Shown here piece after piece: positions 21,201 to 31,137 of a DNA stretch of 64,000 bases (position 1 is the first letter of the stretch; each line of letters begins with the position of its first letter). Source of the stretch: an uncultured Pseudomonadota bacterium (GTDB lineage Bacteria; Pseudomonadota; Gammaproteobacteria; Burkholderiales; Rhodocyclaceae); the NCBI GenBank assembly GCA_903951825.1, contig CAJBDJ010000049.1, forward strand, positions 1-64,000, given 5' to 3'. Position numbers and translations under genes: made by a program. The notes below the pieces were generated by a model. That model searched no databases. It saw nothing but the letters and a program-made list of their open reading frames with translations, and had not been told where the DNA came from.

Positions 21201-23313
21201 GCAGCGGGATCATCTTGAGAAAAACGGCGGCGGTTGCCAGCGCATCTTCCAGCGCATTGTGGCGACTGCCGATCTCGACCCCCAGACGTTCGAGAATAAC
21301 GTCGAGCTTGTGCGATTCCTGATTCGGGTGAACGACCGCCGAAAGCAGCAGGGTGTCGAGTACCGGCTGGCTGAAACGGATGCCGGTGCGTTCTTCCTTG
21401 AGTTGCAGGAAACGCATGTCGAAAGCGGCATTGTGGGCAATCAGCACGGTGTCTTCGCAAAATTCGTGGAAGGCGGGGAGAACCGCGTCAATTGTCGGCT
21501 GGCCGCGCACCATGTCTTCGGTGATGCCGTGAATCGGGATCGATTCGGGCTTGAGCGGGCACTCCGGGTCGATCAGCTGGTTGAAAACCTCTTGCCGCAG
21601 CAGTCGGTTGTTGATGACGCGAACGGCGCCGATCTGGATGATTTCGTCGCCCTTCGAGGGTTCGAGCCCGGTCGTTTCGGTATCGAAAACGGTGTAGGCA
21701 AGATCGCTCAGCTTGCGCTCGAGGTCGATCGATTTGTCGGCAAAATTGAAGAGGTCGAAGTCGTAATACTCGGGGCGACCGGTGCTGCGCGCCTTGTCAT
21801 CCAAATCACTGGCGATCTCGGGCAGGGCGACCGGCAGAACGAAGCGGAAAAAGGCACGCTGTGCGGCTTTTTCGCGCTGAAACCAGATTTCGCCGCCATG
21901 GCGGTCGATGACATCACGCAGCGTGAGGGGCGATGTTTCTTCGCCAACCTGCATGGTTTCCATTTCCCAGGTATAAAAAGTTTCCGCAGACATCACCGCA
22001 CCGGCCCAGATCAGGTCGAGGTAGGCGAGTTTTCCTTCCGCGCTGAGGCGAAAGCGCAGTTCGCGCGGGGCGTAGTGATCCTGAAGTTTTGCTGCCAGAA
22101 AGACCAAGGCAAACAGCAGCGAGAAGCTGTCCGCCTTGATCCACAAGGTGTCATCGAGCGCTTCGGTCTTGATCGGCAGTTGCAGCTTGTCTTCGATGCG
22201 GCGCTGGGTGGCGGCAATCAGGTCGATGGCGAGAATATCCTCAAGCGGCCAGCGCGTTTTCATCGAGTCGGAGAATTCGGCCATCGTTTGGTCGAGGCGC
22301 TGGCTCATGCGTGCCGCTTCGTCGTCGACGACACGAATGAAGCGCTCGCGCAGCTCGGCTTCCATCTCCGGGTAGTCGATCAGATTGGTGATTGCCGCGC
22401 GGATGCTGCCCAGCGACGAGCGGCTGCCTTCGGTTAACGAATGCAGCGCCTGATCGCGTCGCGCTTCCTGCTCAAGGCTGCGGGTGATGTTTTCGACGGT
22501 GAGCACATAGCCGGATAGCGTTTTCTTTTCTTCGCCGCTGCCGGCGAGCACCGGCACCATCTGCGCACGCAACAACTGGCCGCTGCGTGTTGTGGTGATG
22601 AAATTGGAGAGCGCTGTCTTGCCGCTATTCAGGCGCTGGGTGATCACCTCCTGGGCGTGCTGCACCTGGTTTTTTTCGAGAATCGAGAAAATCGAGCGGC
22701 CAAGACCGATCAGGGTGCCGCCGGAAACTGAGGTCGGCCCTTGCGCCAGCGCTTTGAACTGAAGCCGGGCGCGATTGTTGTAGAGCAGGATGCGGCCATC
22801 GAGATTGCAGACAACAACGGCTTGCGCGAGCTCCGACATCAAGGCCGCGAGGCGGTTTTTTTCTTCTTCGACGGAGGCTTTGGCGCGGGCAATCTGGGCG
22901 TCGACATCGTCCATCAGTACATCGCGCTGTTGCGCCAGATCATTGGCGGCGCGCGCCAGCTGCTGAACTTCCAGCGGGCCTTCCGGCGTGACGCGGAAAT
23001 TGCGGTTGGCGCTGAGCATCAAACGTAGGGTTTCGGCCATCCGCAACAAACCTTCAACGTATTGCTTGAACAGTTTGTGCAGGACGAGAACCCCGAGAAC
23101 GAAGCCAAAAAGCGTCATCATCGTGCCGACCGGTAGGCGCGAGAGCAATAAATCGGTCAGCATCGCACGCTCGGCGTCCTTCATGTCGAGCCAGACGAGC
23201 AGGGAGGTGACGACAAACGGCCCGGTCATCAATAGACCGAGAACAATAACGGCCAGCGCGAAACGGTGTTTTGCCTTCATGGCTTGATCCCGGGCAAATG
23301 TTGGAATCGGCAT
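21121..23313 (-). CDS. Membrane sensor-like protein with C-terminal DnaQ-type exonuclease domain
   Basis: N-terminal TMs, PAS-like region, degenerate kinase-like region, then YTVFDTETTGLEPSKGDEIIQIGAVRVINN ... HNAAFDMRFLQL ... HNALEDALATAAVF. Confidence 0.85.
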   Translation of the reverse strand: MPIPTFARDQAMKAKHRFALAVIVLGLLMTGPFVVTSLLVWLDMKDAERAMLTDLLLSRLPVGTMMTLFGFVLGVLVLHKLFKQYVEGLLRMAETLRLMLSANRNFRVTPEGPLEVQQLARAANDLAQQRDVLMDDVDAQIARAKASVEEEKNRLAALMSELAQAVVVCNLDGRILLYNNRARLQFKALAQGPTSVSGGTLIGLGRSIFSILEKNQVQHAQEVITQRLNSGKTALSNFITTTRSGQLLRAQMVPVLAGSGEEKKTLSGYVLTVENITRSLEQEARRDQALHSLTEGSRSSLGSIRAAITNLIDYPEMEAELRERFIRVVDDEAARMSQRLDQTMAEFSDSMKTRWPLEDILAIDLIAATQRRIEDKLQLPIKTEALDDTLWIKADSFSLLFALVFLAAKLQDHYAPRELRFRLSAEGKLAYLDLIWAGAVMSAETFYTWEMETMQVGEETSPLTLRDVIDRHGGEIWFQREKAAQRAFFRFVLPVALPEIASDLDDKARSTGRPEYYDFDLFNFADKSIDLERKLSDLAYTVFDTETTGLEPSKGDEIIQIGAVRVINNRLLRQEVFNQLIDPECPLKPESIPIHGITEDMVRGQPTIDAVLPAFHEFCEDTVLIAHNAAFDMRFLQLKEERTGIRFSQPVLDTLLLSAVVHPNQESHKLDVILERLGVEIGSRHNALEDALATAAVFLKMIPLLEEMGIVTVRQALEACEKTYFARIKY

Positions 23314-23349
23314 TTGGCCTGTGTTGGCCGCTGACCGTGTTCAGGAAAA

Positions 23350-23721
23350 TCAGGCGACGCCAAGCATCGATTTGATTTTGGCGACCAGTTCCTTGGTCGA
23401 AAAAGGTTTGGTCATGTAGGCGTCGGCGCCGATCGCCAAGCCCTTGGCAACCTCGGTATCGCGCCCCTTGGCGGTCAGCATGACGATTTGCAGATTGGCG
23501 TTGGCGGGGTCGGCGCGCAGGGCTTCGCAGACTTCAAAGCCGGATTTTTTCGGCATCATCACATCGAGCAGCATGAGGTCAGGGAAAAAACTGGCGACTT
23601 TGGCGAGGGCTTCCTCGCCGTCGTTGGCAACGGCGACCTCGAAGCCTTCCTTTTTCATCAAAAACTCAAGCGAAATGACGATGTTGGGTTCGTCGTCGAC
23701 AATCAATATTTTATGAGCCAT
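23350..23721 (-). CDS. Single-domain response regulator (receiver only)
   Basis: ILIVDDEPNIVISLEFLMKKEGF ... LMLLDVMMPKKSG ... LTAKGR ... YMTKPF; 123 aa with no output domain. Confidence 0.92.
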   Translation of the reverse strand: MAHKILIVDDEPNIVISLEFLMKKEGFEVAVANDGEEALAKVASFFPDLMLLDVMMPKKSGFEVCEALRADPANANLQIVMLTAKGRDTEVAKGLAIGADAYMTKPFSTKELVAKIKSMLGVA

Positions 23722-26446
23722 GCTTTTTGTCTCCCTGTGGTTCTTCCGGGGCGGTCAAGGGCACCGTGAAAATGAAATTTGCTCCTTCGCCGGGCACACT
23801 TTCAACCCAGAGATTACCACCAAAATATTCGACAATTTGCCGGCTGATCGGCAGTCCGAGTCCGGTACCCTGGGGTTTGTCGGTCATTGTGTTGCCCCCC
23901 TGGCGGAATTTTTCGAAGATGACTGAGCACTCTTCGCCGGTCAGCCCGGGGCCATTGTCGGCAACTTCGACCTGCAGCCGCTGTGCGTTGGCGTGGATGC
24001 TGACGTGAACCTTCCCGCTGCCGCCGGGAACGAATTTGACGGCGTTCGAGAGCAAATTGATCATGACTTGCGTCAAGCGGTCGCGGTCGGCGAGCACAGG
24101 CGGGCAGCGATCCGGCAATGCGGCCGTCAGCGCGACATTTTTGTCGCGGAAAAGCTGGCCGAGCGCGGCCATGCTCTCGCGCACGACGTCGCCCAGATCG
24201 ACTTCCGTCGAGGTCCATTCGGCACGCCCGGATTCGAGTTTGGCCATATCGAGAATCTGGTTGATCAAGCGCGTCAGGCGCTCGGTCTCGCCGACGATGA
24301 TGCCGAGAAAACGTCGGCGGTCGGTGAGTTCGAGCTTGGGGTCTTCGTGCAGCATTTCCGACAGGGCGCGAATCGATGTCAACGGCGTCCGCAACTCATG
24401 GGTTACGGTTGAGATGAAATCGTCCTTCATTTTGTCGAGTTCACGCAGCCGCTCGTTGACCGCCCGCAGCTCAGCCGTCGCCTGCTCCAGTTCGTTCGAT
24501 TTCGCTTCCAGTTCCCGGCTGTAGGCGCGCACCTGGGTCGCTTCATCGAGGATGTCGAGCACTTCCTCAAGGCCGATTTCTTCTTCCTGAGCGACTGAGG
24601 AAACCATCACCCGCGCACTGGCCGAGCCAATCGCACCGGTCAGCTGAGCCTCGGCAAAATGGACAAAATCGGCGTCGGCCGGCAGTTTTTGCCAACTTAC
24701 CGCACCGCGGCCACGTGCATAAAGCATCAACTGCTGCCGCGCCCGCGCCACCCCGAGGAAGCGTTCGAGCAGACTGACCAGTTCATCAATCGAGGCGCGA
24801 CCTCGCCAGGTGCGGTGATCGGTCTCCTGGGCCGAGTGGCGAAAGACATCGACAAAACGCTCGGCCTGCCCGGCTTCCACCGCATCCGGCCGCGAATTGA
24901 GCGACACCAGGATGTACAGGCCGAGATTGGTCAGCAGGCTCCACCACAGACAATGCGAGATTTCATCGAGTCCGCTCAAGCCCAGCAGCGCCTGCGCCTT
25001 GAGCGCGCTGACGCCAAACAGGCCGTCTTCGACGAAGCCGTTACCGATCCACCCGGATTTGGCAAAAGAGGGCAGCAGCAGGGTGTAGATCCACACCACA
25101 AAGCCGCCGCTCAGTCCGGCGACGGCGCCGGCGCGCGTGCCTTGCTTCCAGTACATGCCGCCGAACATGGCGGGGGCGAACTGAGCCACCGCGGCAAAGG
25201 AAATCAGGCCGATGCCGACCAGCGCATAAGCTTCGCCGGCGGCACGAAAATAGATGTAGCCGAGCAGCAAAATGACGGCAATCGCCGCCCGCCGGATGCT
25301 GATCAGCAGGCGTGAGACATCCTTGCTGGCGCCGAGTCCCGAGCTGCGAAGCAGCCAGGGCATGACCAGGTCGTTGCAGACCATCGTTGATAGCGCAATG
25401 GTTTCGACAATAACCATGCCGGTCGCCGCCGAGAGGCCGCCGATAAAGACGAGCAGGGCGAGCGCTTCGGCGCCGCGGGCGAGCGGCAGGGTGAGAACGA
25501 AGGTGTCGGCATTGAAGGCTTGCCCGTGAAAATGCAGCAGCCCACCGAGCGCCAGCGGCAGGACGAAAATATTGATCAGCAGCAGATAGAGCGGAAACAG
25601 CCAGACGGCGCGCTTTAGGTGAGATTCGTCCACATTCTCGACAACGATGATCTGAAACTGGCGTGGCAGAAAAATGATTGCCAGACCGGAGAGCAGAATC
25701 ATTGCCGTCCAGGTTCCGGCTCGGCTGGCATCGAGATGCAGCAGGCGCTCCAGTTCAGGACTCGCCGCGGCGCGCTGAAAGACGTCGGCGAGGCCGCCAA
25801 ACATGCCATAGGTCACAAACAGGCCAACCGCCAGAAAAGCCAGCAGCTTGATCACCGATTCAAAGGCAACCGCGGCGACCATACCCTCGTGACGCTCGGT
25901 GGCGTCGAGATGGCGCGTGCCGAAAAGTATCGTGAAAACGGCGAGCAGGGCAGCAATCAGAAAGGTCGAATCGAGCCACCAGGGTAAAAAATCGGCTTCT
26001 CCTTCAAGTAGCAGGACATCGAGGCTGGCGGCGATGGCCTTGAGTTGCAATGCAATGTAGGGAATGACGCCGACAACGGCGATAACGGTGACGAGGCCGG
26101 CGAGCAACTGGCTCTTGCCGTAGCGCGAAGCGATGAAATCGGCAATCGAGGTAATCCGGTGAACTTTGCTGATACGGATCATTTTCAGGATGATGCCGGT
26201 CATCATCAACATCAGGGTCGGCCCGATGTAAATGGTCAGAAAAGACAGCCCCCCAGAGGAAGCGCGCCCGACGCTGCCGTAAAACGTCCACGACGTGCAA
26301 TAAACCGCCAGCGAAAGAGCGTAGACATTGGCTGAAATGATCGATTTTCCGGCATCGGCGCGGGCATCGCCAAAGCGTGCGACGGCAAAGAGAACTGCCA
26401 GGTAAGCCGTCGACAAGAGCAGGATGAACCAGCCGGAAAGCATCAA
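23711..26446 (-). CDS. Sodium:solute symporter-histidine kinase fusion (CrbS-like)
   Basis: SSS-type N-terminal TMs (YALSLAVYCTSWTFYGSVG) fused to FISTVTHELRTPLTSIRALSEML and GPGLTGEECSVIFEKFRQG. Confidence 0.92.
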   Translation of the reverse strand: MMLSGWFILLLSTAYLAVLFAVARFGDARADAGKSIISANVYALSLAVYCTSWTFYGSVGRASSGGLSFLTIYIGPTLMLMMTGIILKMIRISKVHRITSIADFIASRYGKSQLLAGLVTVIAVVGVIPYIALQLKAIAASLDVLLLEGEADFLPWWLDSTFLIAALLAVFTILFGTRHLDATERHEGMVAAVAFESVIKLLAFLAVGLFVTYGMFGGLADVFQRAAASPELERLLHLDASRAGTWTAMILLSGLAIIFLPRQFQIIVVENVDESHLKRAVWLFPLYLLLINIFVLPLALGGLLHFHGQAFNADTFVLTLPLARGAEALALLVFIGGLSAATGMVIVETIALSTMVCNDLVMPWLLRSSGLGASKDVSRLLISIRRAAIAVILLLGYIYFRAAGEAYALVGIGLISFAAVAQFAPAMFGGMYWKQGTRAGAVAGLSGGFVVWIYTLLLPSFAKSGWIGNGFVEDGLFGVSALKAQALLGLSGLDEISHCLWWSLLTNLGLYILVSLNSRPDAVEAGQAERFVDVFRHSAQETDHRTWRGRASIDELVSLLERFLGVARARQQLMLYARGRGAVSWQKLPADADFVHFAEAQLTGAIGSASARVMVSSVAQEEEIGLEEVLDILDEATQVRAYSRELEAKSNELEQATAELRAVNERLRELDKMKDDFISTVTHELRTPLTSIRALSEMLHEDPKLELTDRRRFLGIIVGETERLTRLINQILDMAKLESGRAEWTSTEVDLGDVVRESMAALGQLFRDKNVALTAALPDRCPPVLADRDRLTQVMINLLSNAVKFVPGGSGKVHVSIHANAQRLQVEVADNGPGLTGEECSVIFEKFRQGGNTMTDKPQGTGLGLPISRQIVEYFGGNLWVESVPGEGANFIFTVPLTAPEEPQGDKKHGS

Positions 26447-26638
26447 TTACGCCTTTTTTTCGGCAACGCGGGCAGCCAGCACGATAAGACCCGCCCAGAC
26501 GCCGAAAAGATAAATGTAGTCGGCCGGCATCCCCGCCCACATGCCCACGGGCAGGCTGAGTATCGGGTAAGTCAGCAAGGGCAAGCCGAGGAGGGCGAGG
26601 GAGGTCAGCCGCTGGCGGGCCGGGCTGGATTGTTTCAT
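26447..26638 (-). CDS. Small membrane protein associated with CrbS-like kinase
   Basis: 63 aa with two hydrophobic segments; abuts kinase gene; start overlaps upstream small ORF (ATGA). Confidence 0.65.
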   Translation of the reverse strand: MKQSSPARQRLTSLALLGLPLLTYPILSLPVGMWAGMPADYIYLFGVWAGLIVLAARVAEKKA

Positions 26639-26739
26639 CGGGTGAACACGGAAAATAAAACGGCCGGCACGTTTAGCGTGCCGGCCGTTGCCATGCAGTC
26701 TGAAAGACTTGCATTCGAGGTCACCGGTAAGGTAACCAT
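26635..26739 (-). CDS. Putative 34-aa leader ORF MVTLPVTSNASLSDCMATAGTLNVPAVLFSVFTR
   Basis: AAGGAGGAGACC-ATG RBS; stop overlaps the ATG of the next gene; absent from the supplied ORF track. Confidence 0.45.
   Translation of the reverse strand: MVTLPVTSNASLSDCMATAGTLNVPAVLFSVFTR
26650..26688 (-). terminator. Intrinsic terminator hairpin downstream of acs
   Basis: ACGGCCGGCACG-CTAAA-CGTGCCGGCCGT followed by TTTATTTTC on the minus strand. Confidence 0.8.
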
Positions 26740-26813
26740 GGTCTCCTCCTTGCCATTATTAATGATGGGGTGGCGTGGCAAGACCGCTACCCCTGATTCG
26801 GCTGGCGCCTCGA

Positions 26814-28775
26814 TCAGCCCTTGAGCTGTTCGAGAATGGCCGGGTTTTCTAGCGTGGACGTGTCTTGCGTCAGTTCCTCGCCCTTGGCCAGACCACGCAG
26901 CAAGCGACGCATGATCTTGCCTGAACGGGTTTTCGGCAGATTGTCGCCAAACCGGATGTCCTTCGGCTTGGCAATCGGCCCGATTTCCTTGCCGACCCAG
27001 TCAGACAGTTCCTTGATGAGGCGCTTGGCGTCGTCACCCGTCGGGCGTGAACCCTTGAGCACGACGAAGGCGACAATGGCTTCACCGGTCAGATCATCCG
27101 GGCGGCCAACCACGGCTGCCTCGGCAACCAGCGGATTGGCAACCAGCGCCGATTCGATTTCCATCGTCCCCATGCGGTGACCGGAAACGTTCAGCACATC
27201 GTCGATACGGCCGGTGATGGTGAAGTAGCCGGTGTCTTTGTCACGGATGGCACCGTCGCCGGCCAGGTAGTATTTGCCCTGGAAGTCAGCTGGATAGTAG
27301 GACTTGACGTAACGCTCATCGTCATTCCAGATCGTGCGGATCATCGACGGCCACGGCTTCTTGCAGACCAAAATGCCGCCCTGACCCCACGGCAGATCAG
27401 CCCCGGTTTCATCGACGACGGCAAACTGGATACCCGGGAAGGGCAGCGTGCAGGAACCCGGAACCAGCGGGGTAGCGCCCGGCAGCGGGGTGATCATGTG
27501 ACCACCGGTTTCGGTTTGCCAGAAGGTATCGACGATCGGGCAACGGCCGCCGCCAACATTCTCGTAGTACCACGTCCAGGCCGCCGGGTTGATCGGCTCG
27601 CCCACAGAGCCAAGGATGCGCAGCGAAGACAGGTTGTAGCTCTTCGGATGGACGGCCGGGGTGGTGTCAGAAGACTTGATCAGCGAACGGATAGCGGTCG
27701 GTGCGGTGTAGAAGATCGAAACCTTGTGATCCTGGATCATCTTCCAGAAACGGCCGGCATCCGGGTAGGTCGGAACGCCTTCGAAAACCACTTCGGTGGC
27801 GCCGCAGGCCAGCGGGCCGTAGGTGATATAGGTGTGACCGGTAACCCAGCCAATGTCAGCCGTACACCAGAAGACGTCCGTCGGCTTGATGTCGAAGGTC
27901 CACTTCATGGTCATGATGGCGTGCAGTAGGTAACCGCCGGTCGAGTGCTGAACCCCCTTCGGCTTGCCGGTGGAACCCGACGTGTAGAGCAGGAACAGCG
28001 GGTGTTCGGCTTCGACCCATTCCGGTTCGCAAACGTCGGACTGATTGGCGACGGCATCATGCAGCCAGGTATCGCGACCGGCAACCATATTGACTTCAGC
28101 GCCGGTGCGCTTGAAGACGATGACGTTCTTGACCGACTCGCAACCGCCCATGGCGAAAGCTTCGTCAGCGATCGGCTTGAGCGGAATGGCCTTGCCGCCA
28201 CGGAACTGGCCGTCGGAGGTGATCAGGGCTACGGCGCCGGCGTCGTTGATACGATCGCGCAGGGACTGGGCAGAGAAGCCGCCGAAAACGATGGAGTGGA
28301 TGGCGCCGAGGCGGGCACAAGCCTGCATGGCGCAGATGCCTTCAACGGTCATCGGCATGTAGATGACGACGCGATCACCTTTCTTGACACCCATGCCGCG
28401 CAGGGCATTGGCGAACTTGGCAACCTTGGAGAGCAGTTCCTTGTAGGTTACCTTGGTCACTTCGCCGTTGTCGGCTTCGAAGATGATGGCCACCTTGTCG
28501 CCGAGGCCGGCTTCTACCTGACGATCTAGGCAGTTGTAGGAAACATTGAGCTTGCCGTCGGCAAACCATTTGAAGAATGGGGCGTTGGAGTCGTCAAGCG
28601 ACTGAGTGAACGGTTGCTTCCAGGTGATCATTTCACGGGCGCGCTTGGCCCAGAACTCCGGGTAGTCGGCTTCGGCTTCCGCGCACAGCGCCCGGTAAGC
28701 ATCCATCCCCGAAACCGCTGCGTTCTTGACCATTTCGTCAGACGGATAAATTAGCTGCACGGACTCATTCGACAT
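26814..28775 (-). CDS. acs: Acetate-CoA ligase
   Basis: [74 protein letters not shown]. Confidence 0.96.
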   Translation of the reverse strand: MSNESVQLIYPSDEMVKNAAVSGMDAYRALCAEAEADYPEFWAKRAREMITWKQPFTQSLDDSNAPFFKWFADGKLNVSYNCLDRQVEAGLGDKVAIIFEADNGEVTKVTYKELLSKVAKFANALRGMGVKKGDRVVIYMPMTVEGICAMQACARLGAIHSIVFGGFSAQSLRDRINDAGAVALITSDGQFRGGKAIPLKPIADEAFAMGGCESVKNVIVFKRTGAEVNMVAGRDTWLHDAVANQSDVCEPEWVEAEHPLFLLYTSGSTGKPKGVQHSTGGYLLHAIMTMKWTFDIKPTDVFWCTADIGWVTGHTYITYGPLACGATEVVFEGVPTYPDAGRFWKMIQDHKVSIFYTAPTAIRSLIKSSDTTPAVHPKSYNLSSLRILGSVGEPINPAAWTWYYENVGGGRCPIVDTFWQTETGGHMITPLPGATPLVPGSCTLPFPGIQFAVVDETGADLPWGQGGILVCKKPWPSMIRTIWNDDERYVKSYYPADFQGKYYLAGDGAIRDKDTGYFTITGRIDDVLNVSGHRMGTMEIESALVANPLVAEAAVVGRPDDLTGEAIVAFVVLKGSRPTGDDAKRLIKELSDWVGKEIGPIAKPKDIRFGDNLPKTRSGKIMRRLLRGLAKGEELTQDTSTLENPAILEQLKG

Positions 28776-28944
28776 ATTCTTCTCCTCTGCGGTACTTCGC
28801 AATTATGTTGAAACAACCGATCAGATTCCGGGGATTGACCCGGAACAATGTAAAGCCGCACAAGCTGGTGGCCATCCCACTTCCCTCGCCAGCGTTGAGG
28901 CGGCATTAGACGTTGATAATCTTACAAACGCCTTACTAAATCAC

Positions 28945-28957
28945 GTTGCGGCGCAAC
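28945..28957. promoter_or_regulatory. Palindrome GTTGCG-G-CGCAAC in the divergent acs / YqhA-like promoter region
   Basis: Perfect 6+1+6 inverted repeat read in sequence. Confidence 0.35.
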
Positions 28958-29030
28958 ATATCGAGTGGCTGCTAAAGAGCTGACGGGGGGGCGTGATAAA
29001 CTTTGACGCTTCAAATCTGACTGTTTAGCA

Positions 29031-29600
29031 ATGAACTCACCCATAAAATCACTTGAAACTTTCATTTTCGCCAGTCGCTGGATACAGGCACCACTCTATC
29101 TGGGTCTGATTGTCGCGCAGGTTATTTACTGCTGGTTGTTCATGGTCGAACTAAGTCACCTCGTTCATGGCGCAATTACCGGCAACAATTTCACTGAAGT
29201 CGAAGTCATGCTGGTGGTACTCGGCCTGATCGACGTCGTGATGATTGCCAATCTGTTGATCATGGTGATTGTTGGCGGCTATGAAACCTTCGTTTCCCGA
29301 CTCGATCTGGAAAACCATCCTGATCAGCCTGAATGGCTTTCGCACGTCAATGCCGGTGTATTAAAAATCAAGCTTTCGACGGCCATTATCGGGATCTCTT
29401 CAATTCACCTGCTGAAGAGCTTCATCAATGCCCCCAATCTTTCAGAGCACACCTTGCTTTGGCAAGTGGTCATTCATGTCGTATTTCTTTTTTCCGCGCT
29501 CATCATGGCGCTTGTTGACAAGACCATGACTCAGACGCTTGCATTGCAACACCAAAAAAAGCCATCAAAAACCACGGAGCCCGCCCATGACCGCCATTAA
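29031..29600 (+). CDS. YqhA/UPF0114-family membrane protein
   Basis: LETFIFASRWIQAPLYLGLIVAQVIYCWLFMVELSHLV ... VMIANLLIMVIVGGYETFVSRL. Confidence 0.88.
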   Translation: MNSPIKSLETFIFASRWIQAPLYLGLIVAQVIYCWLFMVELSHLVHGAITGNNFTEVEVMLVVLGLIDVVMIANLLIMVIVGGYETFVSRLDLENHPDQPEWLSHVNAGVLKIKLSTAIIGISSIHLLKSFINAPNLSEHTLLWQVVIHVVFLFSALIMALVDKTMTQTLALQHQKKPSKTTEPAHDRH

Positions 29601-31131
29601 ACAGGAAGATCTGATCCAGTCCGTCGCCGATGCCTTCCAGTACATCAGCTATTACCATCCGCTCGATTACATCAAGGCGCTTGGCGAAGCTTACGAGCGC
29701 GAAGAAAGCCCGGCCGCCAAGGATGCCATTGCGCAAATTCTGACCAATTCGCGGATGTCAGCCGAAGGTCAGCGCCCGATCTGCCAGGACACCGGGATTG
29801 GCATGGTCTTCATCAAGGTTGGTATGCAGGTGACCTGGCCGGATGCGACCATGAGCATCCAGCAGATGATCGACGAAGGCGTCCGCCGCGCCTACGGCAA
29901 TCCCGATAACCCCCTGCGTGCCTCGGTACTCGCCGACCCGGCCGGCGCGCGCAAAAACACCAAAGACAACACCCCGGCCGTCGTCCATTTTGAAATCGTC
30001 CCCGGTGCTCAGGTCGACGTGATCTGCGCCGCCAAGGGTGGCGGCTCCGAAGCCAAGTCCAAATTCGCCATGCTCAATCCTTCCGACGACCTCGTCGATT
30101 GGGTACTCAAAAAAATCCCGGAAATGGGTGCCGGTTGGTGTCCGCCGGGCATCATCGGCATCGGCATCGGCGGCACGCCGGAAAAGGCCATGTTGCTGGC
30201 CAAGGAGTCGATCATGGCGCCGGTCGATATTCACGAATTGAAGGCCAAGGCGGCAGCCTGCGCAAAAACGGGAGCCAAGCTGACCCGCCCGGAAGAGCTG
30301 CGCCTTGAGTTGATGGAAAAGATCAACGCCCTGGGGGTCGGCGCACAAGGCCTCGGCGGCCTGACGACGGTGCTTGACGTCAAGGTGCTTGATTATCCCT
30401 GTCATGCGGCGAATTTGCCGGTTGCTCTGGTGCCGAATTGCGCGGCGACCCGCCACTGCCATTTCCATCTCGATGGCTCCGGCCCGGCCAAGCTTGAAGT
30501 GCCGAAGCTGGAAGACTGGCCGGCGGTGACCTGGACGCCCGACTTCAAGGCAGCAACCCGCGTTGACCTCAATACGTTGACCAAGGAAGAAGTTGCCTCC
30601 TGGAAAATCGGCCAGAAACTGTTGCTCAACGGCAAGATGTTGACAGGCCGCGATGCCGCCCACAAGCGCATTGCCGACATGCTGGCGAAGGGTGAAAAGC
30701 TGCCGGTCGATTTCACCAACCGCGTCATTTACTACGTTGGCCCGGTCGACCCGGTGCGCGACGAGGTGGTCGGCCCGGCCGGCCCGACGACCGCCACCCG
30801 GATGGACAAATTCACCCGCATGATGCTCGAAGAGACCGGCCTGATTTCGATGGTCGGCAAGTCTGAGCGTGGCGAAACCGCAATCGAGGCGATCAAGGAC
30901 AACCAGTCGGCCTATCTGATGGCCGTCGGCGGCGCTGCCTATCTGGTCGCCAAGGCAATCAAGTCGGCCAAAGTGGTCGGTTTTGCCGATCTCGGCATGG
31001 AAGCTATTTACGAATTCGATGTCGAAAACATGCCGGTGACGGTGGCGGTCGATTCTTCCGGAACCAGTGTTCACCACACCGGCCCGCAGGAATGGAAGAT
31101 TAAAATCAGCCAGATGCCGCACAAGTCTTAG
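29587..31131 (+). CDS. Fumarate hydratase, class I
   Basis: ICQDTGIGMVFIKVG, AAKGGGSEAKSKFAML, GSGPAKLEVPKLEDWP-type regions; start at 29587 preferred. Confidence 0.92.
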   Translation: MTAIKQEDLIQSVADAFQYISYYHPLDYIKALGEAYEREESPAAKDAIAQILTNSRMSAEGQRPICQDTGIGMVFIKVGMQVTWPDATMSIQQMIDEGVRRAYGNPDNPLRASVLADPAGARKNTKDNTPAVVHFEIVPGAQVDVICAAKGGGSEAKSKFAMLNPSDDLVDWVLKKIPEMGAGWCPPGIIGIGIGGTPEKAMLLAKESIMAPVDIHELKAKAAACAKTGAKLTRPEELRLELMEKINALGVGAQGLGGLTTVLDVKVLDYPCHAANLPVALVPNCAATRHCHFHLDGSGPAKLEVPKLEDWPAVTWTPDFKAATRVDLNTLTKEEVASWKIGQKLLLNGKMLTGRDAAHKRIADMLAKGEKLPVDFTNRVIYYVGPVDPVRDEVVGPAGPTTATRMDKFTRMMLEETGLISMVGKSERGETAIEAIKDNQSAYLMAVGGAAYLVAKAIKSAKVVGFADLGMEAIYEFDVENMPVTVAVDSSGTSVHHTGPQEWKIKISQMPHKS

Positions 31132-31137
31132 GTTTCG

